The translations under genes and the position numbers were made by a program. Shown one piece after another: positions 16,364 through 25,181 of a stretch of 28,718 bases of DNA (its first letter is position 1; each line of letters starts with the position of its first letter). The notes beneath the pieces are model-generated. The model had not been told where the DNA came from. It worked only from the letters and a program-made list of their open reading frames with translations, and did no database searches. This DNA comes from Thermodesulfovibrionia bacterium (GTDB lineage Bacteria; Nitrospirota; Thermodesulfovibrionia; UBA6902): positions 1-28,718 of the forward strand of contig CAMYJJ010000009.1 in NCBI GenBank assembly GCA_947258735.1, written 5' to 3'.

Positions 16364-17530
16364 TCAGTTCTTACTGGTATGACAGTTGCCGCACCCTGAT
16401 ATGGCAGTTGCCAGTGATCCTTTAATGTCCCATCTCATCATTTTATAGAAATCCGTTGCATGCGCACCGTGACAGGACAGACACATGACAGCATCTGTTC
16501 CAGACACACCGGTGTCAATGGCAGCCGGAGGAGTTGTCCGGGCTACCGGAGTGACAACACTATACCCGGAAATATCTGCATATTCCCCTCCATTCTTCTT
16601 AACCAGAACATCCGTGGGATGCCTGTTAAAGGGGGAATTTTCATCATCCCCTATGCCGCTGCCCGTTGTATCCAGTGCATACCCCAGACTATCAACAAGA
16701 TGAAAGTATCCATGACAGGTTGCACAAAAACCGCTCATGGTTTTGCTTTTAGGCCTGTTATAGTTCGTACCTGATTCATGACAGGTCACACACCCGAAGG
16801 CTTCATAGTCCATTGGTTCAATTGCTCCGTAATATTCATTGTGATTGCTCGCATTGACATTTTGCCATTTGGATGCGGTTGTGTTTTCAAGACCTATCAC
16901 ATTATAGAGAAACCGGTAACTGTTGGCCACTGTATTAGCAGTGCTGAGTTCTCCATCAACATTGCCATGATGGGCCCCTTTCATGGCCGTAAATTTATTG
17001 ACCTGTGGGCTCCGGATGCCATGGCATCCAAACTGACCGGAACAGGTAAGGCCCTTGTCTTCTCCCACTACCTTAACATCAATATCTATTATGTTATGCC
17101 GTCTTCCGGGCGGTTGTCCCGGATTATCCAGGTTCCCGAGGTCCCTGATGTTATGCCCCTTTTTGTTAGACGGCCCGCTTCCGATTGTGCCGTCAATATA
17201 GGCGAAATTTCCGCCTGCCAGGTCAGGCGATCCACCTGATCCGTCATGATAGACCTGCGGGGCCTTGGTTACAGGATCCACACCACTTGCATTTACCGTG
17301 CCGCTTCCGTGACATCCCAGACACGTACCCCTGAGAAGAAATTCCTTTACATCAGTTGTTTCATCAGTTCCAAACGTGCGGTTGACCATCACATTATTGT
17401 CCTGACTGTTATGCATGGTATGGCAGGTGCTGCACTGGCCTGTCAAAGCGGCATGCACAATACTGTTCATCGTCAAAACAAATATCGCTGAGAGAAGATA
17501 CAATGCATATTTCTTTTGTCCATTAACCAT
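16364..17530 (-). CDS. OmcS/OmcE-like nanowire-type multihaem cytochrome
   Basis: 388 residues with a Sec signal at 1-28 (LYLLSAIFVLTMNSIVHA). OmcS-like landmarks occur in the right order: CSTCHTMHNS at the mature N-terminus, LLRGTCLGCH, GGNFAYI, KGHNI, FCATCHGYFH, FNRHPTDV, CLSCHGAHATDFYKMMRWD and a terminal CGNCH. There are six CX2CH motifs (CSTCH, CLGCH, CVTCH, CATCH, CLSCH, CGNCH). At the place of the third OmcS haem there is instead C163-SGQFG-C169-H170, a CX5CH motif, so it may bind seven haems. OmcS is known to polymerise into micrometre-long filaments with stacked haems; filament formation here is inferred. The ATG has no Shine-Dalgarno sequence and follows the stop of the 16-haem gene by 8 nt, so translation is probably coupled. 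Confidence 0.85.
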   Translation of the reverse strand: MVNGQKKYALYLLSAIFVLTMNSIVHAALTGQCSTCHTMHNSQDNNVMVNRTFGTDETTDVKEFLLRGTCLGCHGSGTVNASGVDPVTKAPQVYHDGSGGSPDLAGGNFAYIDGTIGSGPSNKKGHNIRDLGNLDNPGQPPGRRHNIIDIDVKVVGEDKGLTCSGQFGCHGIRSPQVNKFTAMKGAHHGNVDGELSTANTVANSYRFLYNVIGLENTTASKWQNVNASNHNEYYGAIEPMDYEAFGCVTCHESGTNYNRPKSKTMSGFCATCHGYFHLVDSLGYALDTTGSGIGDDENSPFNRHPTDVLVKKNGGEYADISGYSVVTPVARTTPPAAIDTGVSGTDAVMCLSCHGAHATDFYKMMRWDIKGSLATAISGCGNCHTSKN

Positions 17531-17538
17531 ATTAATAT

Positions 17539-18834
17539 TTATTTATTATGACATTGAATACATAACGACCTGTTTCTGTCATGGGTCAACATAAAATCAG
17601 ACCTTGACGCATGCATACTGTGGCAAGAAATACAGGTTACCGGCTCACCATTACGAGGGTCTATTATATCATTTCCGACCGGATGTGTAGAAGAATGTTC
17701 GGATGTATGACAACGAACACACATCTCGACCCCGTCACCCCTGAAACTTAACGGCTGGTCAGAATGGCCCGGGACATGGCATGCAAAACATTTCCGGTCT
17801 GTTACAGGAGGACAGATATCGGTCTTTAATCCCCTTTCCATTTTTACTGTCCGCTGTTCGGTTTTATCGTGACATGTCATGCATATTTCAATTTCTCTGA
17901 CAGTAAGGTCCTGCATATCAGAAGCATGATAACTGTGGCATACCGTACACTGGTTCACCTCTCCTTTTGCATGCTGCTCATCTTTCACATATGTGTATTC
18001 TTCCCTTTTATGACAGCTGAAACAGAGGTCTTCACCTTCATGCAGGAGAGAGACATTATTGCCGGCAGTAATGGGGCCATGACACTTCCCGCAGTCCCTG
18101 TCAATAAAAGCTTTATGACCGAATGGTCCCAGAGCACTGCTGTTTTCTGATCCATGCCCGGAATGGCATGAAGTACAATCAATGTCCTCCACGAGATGTG
18201 ATATCGAAACACCGTCTGCTTTACACCTCGGAGCATGACATTCCCTGCAAAGCGGGTTTGGCCCTGAACTCAGGAGGCTGTTATTCACCGAGGCATGCGG
18301 GTCATGACACGCTGAACAGTCCCCTTTTTTAAAGGGAAGGCACCCATATTCCTGTCCGGCCTGTTCCCTTGTATTCTCATGACATGTCATACACATTTCT
18401 TTTTCCTCATCAGCGAGCAGATGTTCTCTGTTCCCGCTATGAGATTCATGGCATTCTGTGCAGTCTCCCTTTCTCAGGACATGATGCACCCTTCCTGCAT
18501 TCATCAGGTTTCTGATATCTTCGTGACAGCCGAGACAGATAGCCCCTACATTATCATCCAGCAGCCCGGGTACAGAACTGACATGGGAGGCATGACACGT
18601 CATGCATTCACCCTTTTTAAATAAAACATGCAAAACAGTGTCTGCAAGTGCCTCTTTCAGCTCCTTATGACAGTCATAACAAAGTTCAGGAACAGGCTTC
18701 TTGAGTTTGACTGATGCCTCTGCTTTACCATTCAATATGAAACCGGCAGCCAACAAGATAATCCATATAATAACCAGCATGTTTCCTGCACTTTTAACTT
18801 TTACCTTCTTACTTTTACCCTGTTTAATCCACAT
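17539..18834 (-). CDS. 16-haem cytochrome c with paired CX2CH motifs
   Basis: 431 residues from ATG 18834, chosen because GAGG lies 6 nt upstream and it overlaps the preceding gene by only 11 nt; an ATG at 18879 would overlap it by 56 nt. A signal or N-terminal anchor spans NMLVIIWIILLAAGFIL, with a possible cleavage after AEA. Sixteen CX2CH motifs occur about every 25 residues from CYDCH to the terminal CIQCH. Most are pairs in the style LCxxCH ... GDCxxCHxxHxS, the doubled CXXCH family. The density leaves little protein beyond haem packing, so it should be a long periplasmic or surface wire. It resembles its 26-haem neighbour in design, suggesting duplication. It has no lipobox, unlike that neighbour. 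Confidence 0.9.
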   Translation of the reverse strand: MWIKQGKSKKVKVKSAGNMLVIIWIILLAAGFILNGKAEASVKLKKPVPELCYDCHKELKEALADTVLHVLFKKGECMTCHASHVSSVPGLLDDNVGAICLGCHEDIRNLMNAGRVHHVLRKGDCTECHESHSGNREHLLADEEKEMCMTCHENTREQAGQEYGCLPFKKGDCSACHDPHASVNNSLLSSGPNPLCRECHAPRCKADGVSISHLVEDIDCTSCHSGHGSENSSALGPFGHKAFIDRDCGKCHGPITAGNNVSLLHEGEDLCFSCHKREEYTYVKDEQHAKGEVNQCTVCHSYHASDMQDLTVREIEICMTCHDKTEQRTVKMERGLKTDICPPVTDRKCFACHVPGHSDQPLSFRGDGVEMCVRCHTSEHSSTHPVGNDIIDPRNGEPVTCISCHSMHASRSDFMLTHDRNRSLCIQCHNK

Positions 18835-20797
18835 GGCAAGCCTCGCAGTTCCCATGGCTGAAGGGATCATGTCCGACACGCTTCAACATTCCGGGCTTCT
18901 CCGTAACATGATGTTCATGACAACTCATACATTGACTGAATTCATTTATCTGTTGTCTGTGCACTGATGTCAATCGTTCAGTATCACCTGAGTGGCATTG
19001 TATGCAGAGGGCAGGGTCCTTGCCAACCATCAGGCCCTTCAGTTCAGAATAATGAGAGGCATGACAGCTCAGACAATTGCCGCTCTCCATGGCAATATGT
19101 CCCTTCCGGTCCCTGGTTGTTATTAATCTGTCATGACATGTCAGGCAAAGGTCATTTATCTGGGTTAACAGCTGGTCCTTCAATTTTGAACCATGGGGAT
19201 TGTGACACTCCGTACATTGGCCCTCTGTAACAGGGGCATGTTTGAAGCTTATGTTTTCCAGAGTGTTTCTGACATTTGTATGGCATTCAAAACACATCTC
19301 CTTTACGGGCTTCTTTGTAAACCCTTTATTGTCTTCTGCATGGGAGTCATGACAGGCCATACAGTCCCTGTCCCGGAATAAAGGATGCGTACTGTCATCA
19401 TCCATATCAAGAAGCATACTCTCATGACAGCTCATGCACATCTCCTCCGGAGAACTCTTTAAAAGCCCTTTGTATGGTGAAGCATGTGACCTGTGGCAGA
19501 GATGACACTGCTTGTTGTTTGCAGGTGTATGTATATAGATTTTAAAAAAGCGCTTACGTGTCTCCTGATGACAGGTAAAGCATATTTCTGTTGAAGGAGA
19601 TTTTAACATACGGGAATAATCTGAACCATGGGCATCGTGGCAACCGGTACACTCAGAACGGGAAAACGGGACATGAGTCACTTTATCATTCTGTTGTTTT
19701 TCAGTATCAGGATGACAGGTAAAGCAGAGTTTCCCGTCAGGCTCCCGTAAAAAATCGGGGAACTCCGAAGCATGCGGGTTATGACAGACAGTACATCCCT
19801 CTTCGATGAGCGGCTTGTGGACCTGGCTCACATCAAGTGAGGGACTTTCTTCGTGACATTGAGTACAGAGTTCAACTGAACCCTTAATGGTGATATTGGG
19901 AAAATCCGACGCATGAGGGCTGTGACATGCTGAACATTTACCTTCCTCTGTTAACGTATGAATATATTCTTTCTCATAATTCTTTTTTTCCTGATCATGA
20001 CAGGAGTAGCACAGGGTGTCTCCTGACTCTGATACTGAGAGAGGGTCAGGTTCATCAACAGGTTTATGGCAGGAACCGCATTTTGCCTTTTGCACAGGTT
20101 CATGTACTGACTCACGAAGCAACTGATCATTTGTTGAACTGTGAGGAGTGTGACAACCTGTACATTTCTTCAGTTCAACGGGATAATGTTTATGTGCTCC
20201 TTTAAATTCCGGTTTATTGTGATCATGGCACATCAGACAAAGATCCTTTTCATTGTTGACAAGATTGGCAGGATAGTCCGATCCATGAGGTTCATGGCAG
20301 TCACTGCACCCCTGTTCAACAGGAGTGTGACGCATGGTACGTTCAAACGGGGCCCGGTCATGACAGGTAAAGCAAAGCTCTTTCCCTGTGCTTTTCTGGA
20401 GATATGCATTCTGTGATGCATGCGGATCATGACAGGGTATACAGAGTCCCTGTTTCAGCACGGTATGGACATTCCCGGCTTCTGACATCTGATCAGCCAT
20501 TTCTGTATGACATCTGTAGCACATCTTTCTTTCAATCGTTTCCACAAAAGATTTAACAGCAAGCCTTCCGTGACGAAGATGACATGCCTCACAGTCCTTT
20601 TCAGCGGTGGGAGCATGCACCACATTCAGCTCAAGGTCTTTCAATGTTTCCTGATGACATTCAAGGCATGGTTTTGGTGCAAAGCGCTTTTGAACCTTTT
20701 TTTCAGAGGTACAGGAGACGGTTAACGCTAAAATTAAACACAGCAAAAGCGTTAATCTAAAAAGACTGCTTCGTACATGTTGCAGTTGAATTTTCAT
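18824..20797 (-). CDS. 26-haem lipoprotein cytochrome c (doubled CXXCH family)
   Basis: 657 residues from ATG 20797; an in-frame ATG at 20824 would add nine. The lipoprotein signal peptide ends LILALTVSC, so the cysteine (residue 29) is lipidated. I count 26 CX2CH motifs from CLECH to the terminal CEACH, one per about 25 residues, alternating LCxxCH and GxCxxCHxPHxS types. The tandem layout with almost no other domain matches the doubled CXXCH motif family. A lipid anchor places it on the outer membrane, facing the periplasm or outward. It follows the parvulin lipoprotein by about 100 nt and overlaps the 16-haem gene by 11 nt. With the beta-barrel upstream it could form a porin-cytochrome conduit; MtrA-like subunits are the functional analogy, not a homologue. 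Confidence 0.9.
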   Translation of the reverse strand: MKIQLQHVRSSLFRLTLLLCLILALTVSCTSEKKVQKRFAPKPCLECHQETLKDLELNVVHAPTAEKDCEACHLRHGRLAVKSFVETIERKMCYRCHTEMADQMSEAGNVHTVLKQGLCIPCHDPHASQNAYLQKSTGKELCFTCHDRAPFERTMRHTPVEQGCSDCHEPHGSDYPANLVNNEKDLCLMCHDHNKPEFKGAHKHYPVELKKCTGCHTPHSSTNDQLLRESVHEPVQKAKCGSCHKPVDEPDPLSVSESGDTLCYSCHDQEKKNYEKEYIHTLTEEGKCSACHSPHASDFPNITIKGSVELCTQCHEESPSLDVSQVHKPLIEEGCTVCHNPHASEFPDFLREPDGKLCFTCHPDTEKQQNDKVTHVPFSRSECTGCHDAHGSDYSRMLKSPSTEICFTCHQETRKRFFKIYIHTPANNKQCHLCHRSHASPYKGLLKSSPEEMCMSCHESMLLDMDDDSTHPLFRDRDCMACHDSHAEDNKGFTKKPVKEMCFECHTNVRNTLENISFKHAPVTEGQCTECHNPHGSKLKDQLLTQINDLCLTCHDRLITTRDRKGHIAMESGNCLSCHASHYSELKGLMVGKDPALCIQCHSGDTERLTSVHRQQINEFSQCMSCHEHHVTEKPGMLKRVGHDPFSHGNCEACHVD

Positions 20798-20902
20798 ATT
20801 AAATCCATTGACAATTTTTCTCATGTATTGACTGTTTGCAGCATATTAACGACATAAACAATCACCTGATGCCACATATCCATTATATGAATTATCAGGT
20901 TA

Positions 20903-22567
20903 TCATGACGTTCCGTGTTTAAGCCTGCGTTCCAGATCCTGGACAACATCATTATTTATTTCAATATCTGCTTCTTTTTTCAGTTTACTCACATACGTTT
21001 CGTACAGCTCCCTGTATTTAACACCAAACATTTTTTTATGGACAGAGGGCCGGACCTTTTCAAATGCTTCCACCTGATTGTCAGTCTTTTCCAATATCCT
21101 GTATATCCTGAACATATCACCAGAGACCATGACATCACTTATCTCCCCCGGCTTAAGGTTCATGACCACCTCTTTCAGCTCGAAAGGAAGCAGGTCCTCT
21201 CCTCTCCACCCGACGGTGCCCCCTTCGGACGCATAATTATCATATGATCTGTTTCTTGCCACCCATGAAAAATCAGCTCCTTTCATAAGCTCCTTTTTTA
21301 CTGCTTCAGCTTCCTGTTCTGTCTTTGTCGTAATCTGCTGCAATTTGTATCGTGACGGCAATGAAAAGTCATGGGGGTTATTATGATAAAAATCCATCAA
21401 TTCATCTTCTGACATCTCCACCTCGGGGAGTAGTACATTGTCCGCATATAATTTTATGAGCATTTTATTTTTATATCTGAGGGTCTTGTCTTTGAGATCA
21501 GTATTAACTGCATATTTCCGGTCAAGAGCCTCATAATCAACCGCCTTCCGGTCTATCCACTGCTTTATAATACTGTCTTTTGCACTGCCTTTCCCCGGCC
21601 TCATCATCTTCACAACATCTCCAACCGTAAGTGCTGCATCCCTGAGCGTGACCAGAGGCCTCCGGTCCTGCAGCCACTTCTCACGTTCCTCCCTGTTTCC
21701 ATCATGCGGGATCAATGACAGGAGATCATGGCGTATCACCGGTTTCATCTTTCTACGCAGATAATCCAGGTATTCATCACTGCGTTTTTTGACTTTGATT
21801 TGTCTCAATGCCTGTTCAATCTCCTCCCTTTTTGATACCATCTCATCTTCAGGAGCATTTTGCCTGCTGATCAGCTTAAGCAGGTAATGCCTGTGACCGA
21901 GTTCAAACACGTTACTGGTTTCACCGGGTTCAAGACTGTCAATGATTTTTTTCAGTCCTTTGTTCATATTCTTTCGCACATACGCTGCTTCCTCAACGCC
22001 TTTGCGAAAATCATGATTAACACTCTCACGGACCAGTTTATCAAAGTCCACTCCCCCTTTTAATGCATCCAGTATCATCTCTGCGTCTGCAGCAGTATCT
22101 GTTTCTATGGAACTGATGTTATATTGCATGTATTCCTTTTTAAAATAATCTGTGATATCTTCTTCAGATACCGTCACTTTACTCAGGATCTCTTCACTGT
22201 ATAGCCTTACAACTGATTCCCTCAGGACATACGCATCCACTTTCTGAATCAGTTCAGGATGCCGGTCAAGGTTCATCCGTCCGGCCTCATGTACCAGGAG
22301 CCGTTCATCGATCAATGTATTCAGATAATCAGATATATTAATACCTGTTGCACTGGACATGTCCTCTCTGCGATGGGCCACCTGCAGAGAATACTCAATG
22401 TCCCCGATCGTTATGGGGTCATTATCCACGTACGCTGCAATGTGTGCCGTGTCCGATTGAATTGAGGCGCAGCTTAGTAAGGCCGAAGATATAACACCAA
22501 AGGCGGTAAATAATAGGCCCCTGGATTTCATTATGTTCTTGATCATTTGTTGTAATTCTACAGGCAT
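20903..22567 (-). CDS. SurA-like parvulin peptidyl-prolyl isomerase lipoprotein
   Basis: 554 residues. A lipoprotein signal ends at VISSALLSC (Cys33). ATGs at 22567, 22546 and 22531 are all possible; none has a good ribosome site. After AAYVDNDPITIGDIEYSL comes a SurA-like helical N-domain (about 40-150) with LIDERLLVHEA. A degenerate parvulin-like domain spans about 150-240 (LKGGVDFDKLVRES ... SLEPGETSNVFELGHRHYLLKL). A fuller PPIC domain covers about 400-495 (RYKLQQITT, KGADFSWVARNRS, GGTVGWRGEDLLPFELKEVV, LKPGEISDV). SurA-type proteins chaperone unfolded outer-membrane or secreted proteins. Parvulins accompany OmcS-type genes in Geobacter. It lies between the CsgG-like proteins and the 26-haem gene, so folding or export of cytochromes is a reasonable inference. 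Confidence 0.85.
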   Translation of the reverse strand: MPVELQQMIKNIMKSRGLLFTAFGVISSALLSCASIQSDTAHIAAYVDNDPITIGDIEYSLQVAHRREDMSSATGINISDYLNTLIDERLLVHEAGRMNLDRHPELIQKVDAYVLRESVVRLYSEEILSKVTVSEEDITDYFKKEYMQYNISSIETDTAADAEMILDALKGGVDFDKLVRESVNHDFRKGVEEAAYVRKNMNKGLKKIIDSLEPGETSNVFELGHRHYLLKLISRQNAPEDEMVSKREEIEQALRQIKVKKRSDEYLDYLRRKMKPVIRHDLLSLIPHDGNREEREKWLQDRRPLVTLRDAALTVGDVVKMMRPGKGSAKDSIIKQWIDRKAVDYEALDRKYAVNTDLKDKTLRYKNKMLIKLYADNVLLPEVEMSEDELMDFYHNNPHDFSLPSRYKLQQITTKTEQEAEAVKKELMKGADFSWVARNRSYDNYASEGGTVGWRGEDLLPFELKEVVMNLKPGEISDVMVSGDMFRIYRILEKTDNQVEAFEKVRPSVHKKMFGVKYRELYETYVSKLKKEADIEINNDVVQDLERRLKHGTS

Positions 22568-22611
22568 GGATTTATATTATTAAAAGCGGGCTGGGGTGAT
22601 GACCCAGATCC

Positions 22612-24405
22612 CTATTGAAGCAGGCCGTTTGATTCCATGTTTTCCACTAACCCTGAAACTGCTCCGTAAGCGACTTTATCAGCAGACCTCAGCCTTCCCC
22701 AGTCAAGCGCTATGATATTCTCCTCTCCGTCTAACTGCAGGTTATCATACCAGAGGATCCTGTTTCTGCGGCTATCCAGGAGACGGGCTGATATGGTAAC
22801 ACTGGGCGGCGAAGATAATGACTTTCCGATCCTGTATTCCTCTACTGTTCCGGTTAACACAACATCTACACCCAATGATTTAGACAGCTCCTGCAGGTTA
22901 TGGTAATCAACCTCACCTTTGCTCCTTATCCTTAGATCGGTTATGGTTTGTTTTATATTGCCGAAATCTAGCGGTTCAAACATTGGATTGCCGGCGAGTT
23001 CATTCTGAAACAGATGCGTTATGATCGATCCTGCATGTCTCTGTTTAGTCCCGTTCTTAAAAGGCAATACAGCTATCTTATACTTTGCCTCACTGGCAGG
23101 CCCTGAAGGAGTACTTCCAAAATCTGTAAATAATCGGTTAATAGCACGGGGGAGCAGCTGATCAACAGATGTAATAGTTCCCAGGCCAAGGATACCGGTA
23201 AAATCTTCCCCTGTCAGTGATACATAATCCGCCCATATAATCTGGCCTGTGGCCATATCCAACAGACGGGCCAGCAACCCTACCTTGGGATTGCCCTCAG
23301 ATGAAAATGTCAACAGAGCGCCTGTCATAATTGTCTGTACCATCTTATTTTTTCCCAGCTCTCTGGCAACCTCCCTTGAAAGAATAGACGTCTGCCTGAT
23401 CCGCCTTTCACAGAGATATGCTTCGACTTCTTCATAATCAAGAACATCATATCCCCTGTTTTCAAGCTGGCCCAGTATGAGCGGCATGATAATGTCTAGA
23501 GCATCATTGTTATTGCTCAGGTTATCAAAAGGAAGCAGGGCAATTTTCCCCGTTTCCTGATTTGCCTGCATCTCTGAAACAGCAACTTCCGGCAGAGACT
23601 GCAGGGGGGTACTATCAATTACGCTCTTTACATCCGCTGGCACGGTTTCGGTTTTAATATCAACTACCATAAACGGGACTGGTGCTGTTGTGTCAGGTTC
23701 CGCTTCCTTTAAATCAACCGTTTTCAGTGCCTCAGCAGCATCCCCTACAGAAATATGTGTGCCTTCAAGTACGTCCCGCTTCTGTTCTGTCTTATTCTTC
23801 TCTATTATCTGAGGTTGAGACCGGCTTTCCTCTCCTGTCTCCACTTTTTTTACAGGCATTATTTCTGCAGTTGAAGCTGTCAGCTGATCCGGTGCTATTT
23901 TTTTTACGTAAAAATCAATCGCAAGTCTGCTGGGCTGTGAGAGATTATGTGTCCTGATCTTATCCAGGTTAAATTGTGTAAAAAGTATTCTGTTTAGTTC
24001 CCGTCTGTAAGGAATGGCTAACTTTTTCTCATTAAGGGAAAAGCGTGCATCAGAAAACGTCACACTCACTACATTGTCTTTGCGTTTTACCTCCCCTGCT
24101 GATATGATCTTGTGGGGTCCCTCCAGAATAACCCTCAGATAATCATCGTGCCTGCCGGACCTGAGAGCAATTGTGGAGACCTTAGGCTCTGTTGTTTTTT
24201 TTGCAGTAAAACCAGCCCTTACAAGGGTAGTATTCCCTTCAGCAGGAGAAGCAGCATTTTTCAGCTCCACGTTTTCATCAGCATTGTTGTTTAATGCAAA
24301 GGCAACACTGAGATGTGAACTGACAATTGTCATCTCAGCAGCAGAAAGAACAGAGATGAGAGCAAGGATTGATACCAGGCGAAATATGAACGTCCTGATC
24401 AGCAA
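22612..24405 (-). CDS. Secreted AMIN-domain protein with two CsgG/TolB-N-like domains
   Basis: 597 residues. It starts at a TTG codon (24405-24403), supported by GGAG 7 nt upstream and an immediately following signal peptide (FIFRLVSILALISVLSAAE). Residues about 75-170 match an AMIN-type beta domain (DYLRVILEGPHKI ... SQPSRLAIDFYVKKI), known to place proteins at peptidoglycan or secretin partners. A Pro/Thr-rich linker follows. Then come two related alpha/beta domains, at about 286-430 (KIALLPFDNLSNN ... ARLLDMATGQIIW) and 440-597 (KIAVLPFKNGTKQ ... ARLLDSRRNRILW). These resemble the CsgG/GNA1162/TolB-N fold of outer-membrane-linked proteins. No lipobox is visible. With the two similar lipoproteins upstream it could build a periplasmic ring or export platform. 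Confidence 0.75.
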   Translation of the reverse strand: MLIRTFIFRLVSILALISVLSAAEMTIVSSHLSVAFALNNNADENVELKNAASPAEGNTTLVRAGFTAKKTTEPKVSTIALRSGRHDDYLRVILEGPHKIISAGEVKRKDNVVSVTFSDARFSLNEKKLAIPYRRELNRILFTQFNLDKIRTHNLSQPSRLAIDFYVKKIAPDQLTASTAEIMPVKKVETGEESRSQPQIIEKNKTEQKRDVLEGTHISVGDAAEALKTVDLKEAEPDTTAPVPFMVVDIKTETVPADVKSVIDSTPLQSLPEVAVSEMQANQETGKIALLPFDNLSNNNDALDIIMPLILGQLENRGYDVLDYEEVEAYLCERRIRQTSILSREVARELGKNKMVQTIMTGALLTFSSEGNPKVGLLARLLDMATGQIIWADYVSLTGEDFTGILGLGTITSVDQLLPRAINRLFTDFGSTPSGPASEAKYKIAVLPFKNGTKQRHAGSIITHLFQNELAGNPMFEPLDFGNIKQTITDLRIRSKGEVDYHNLQELSKSLGVDVVLTGTVEEYRIGKSLSSPPSVTISARLLDSRRNRILWYDNLQLDGEENIIALDWGRLRSADKVAYGAVSGLVENMESNGLLQ

Positions 24406-24509
24406 CGTATTACTCCGGATTGCATTTGTATCTCTAAACTGTTCAACATATGTCTCAAAACAATCATCTATTAAAATAATTACGGTTAATCAGCCATTTA
24501 TTATAAGAA

Positions 24510-25097
24510 TCAATCCCTGGTCAGTGTACCAATTGCGTCCCTCACTGCATGCAGCGAAATCTTGCTTAACGTCTGGGAAGTAGCTCCAAAATGTCTTGAA
24601 AAGAACCCCTCTCCTCCCTTTCTCTCTGTTACTGACCAAATTATGTCCCCTGTCCCTGCATCAGCCATCATTAAAGATACTGTGACTTCAGGAACAGAGT
24701 TACTGCCTGAACTGGTAAATCCATATTGATCGACTGAACCCATAACTATGCCCTGGACCCGGAGTGCTCGCCCGAGTTCTTTTATCTGCTGCCTGTCGAG
24801 GGATCTGAATTTTTTTATACCCAGATCTGTTACTGCTGAAGTTACCTCACCGGGGACAACTACATTTACCAGGCCGGATGCCAGAAGTTCATTGATGACA
24901 AGTCGACTGATCATTTCACCTGCTGTCTGTTCATGACTCAGGTTTTCAAGCGGCAGCACAGCCACGTTTTTTATAAAACTGAAATCAACATCATTACTGA
25001 TATGATAAGAGGTCTGCCCGCTGCCGCGACATCCAATCATCGTAAACAGCAATAAAACTATACATACCATATAATATTTTTTTAACAGGGTCATCAT
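24510..25097 (-). CDS. CsgG/GNA1162-like outer-membrane lipoprotein A
   Basis: 195 residues with a lipoprotein signal ending LLLFTMIGC (Cys23). The start is ATG 25097 or the adjacent ATG 25094; AAAGGAG lies 3 or 6 nt upstream respectively. The mature part has one CsgG-like domain: NVAVLPLENLSHEQTAGEM, LVNVVVPGEV, a middle helix region (REQ/RQQIKELGRALRV), and VSLMMADAGTGDIIWSV near the end, followed by FFSRHFGA. The family is known as small lipoproteins with a TolB-N/CsgG fold; CsgG itself forms the curli export pore. Its closest neighbour in sequence is lipoprotein B just upstream, so the two are tandem paralogues. Confidence 0.8.
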   Translation of the reverse strand: MMTLLKKYYMVCIVLLLFTMIGCRGSGQTSYHISNDVDFSFIKNVAVLPLENLSHEQTAGEMISRLVINELLASGLVNVVVPGEVTSAVTDLGIKKFRSLDRQQIKELGRALRVQGIVMGSVDQYGFTSSGSNSVPEVTVSLMMADAGTGDIIWSVTERKGGEGFFSRHFGATSQTLSKISLHAVRDAIGTLTRD

Positions 25098-25181
25098 GCT
25101 CTCCTTTAATACAAATAAATTATGTCGCCGGAATGGTGTTACGTATTGTTTGTTCAGTCTGTTAACTCTTCCCTTGCGTTT

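Noticed and set aside
20865..20900. Inverted repeat ACCTGAT ... ATCAGGT after the parvulin gene
   Set aside because: A 7-bp stem with a 22-nt loop and no T tract; too weak to call a terminator.
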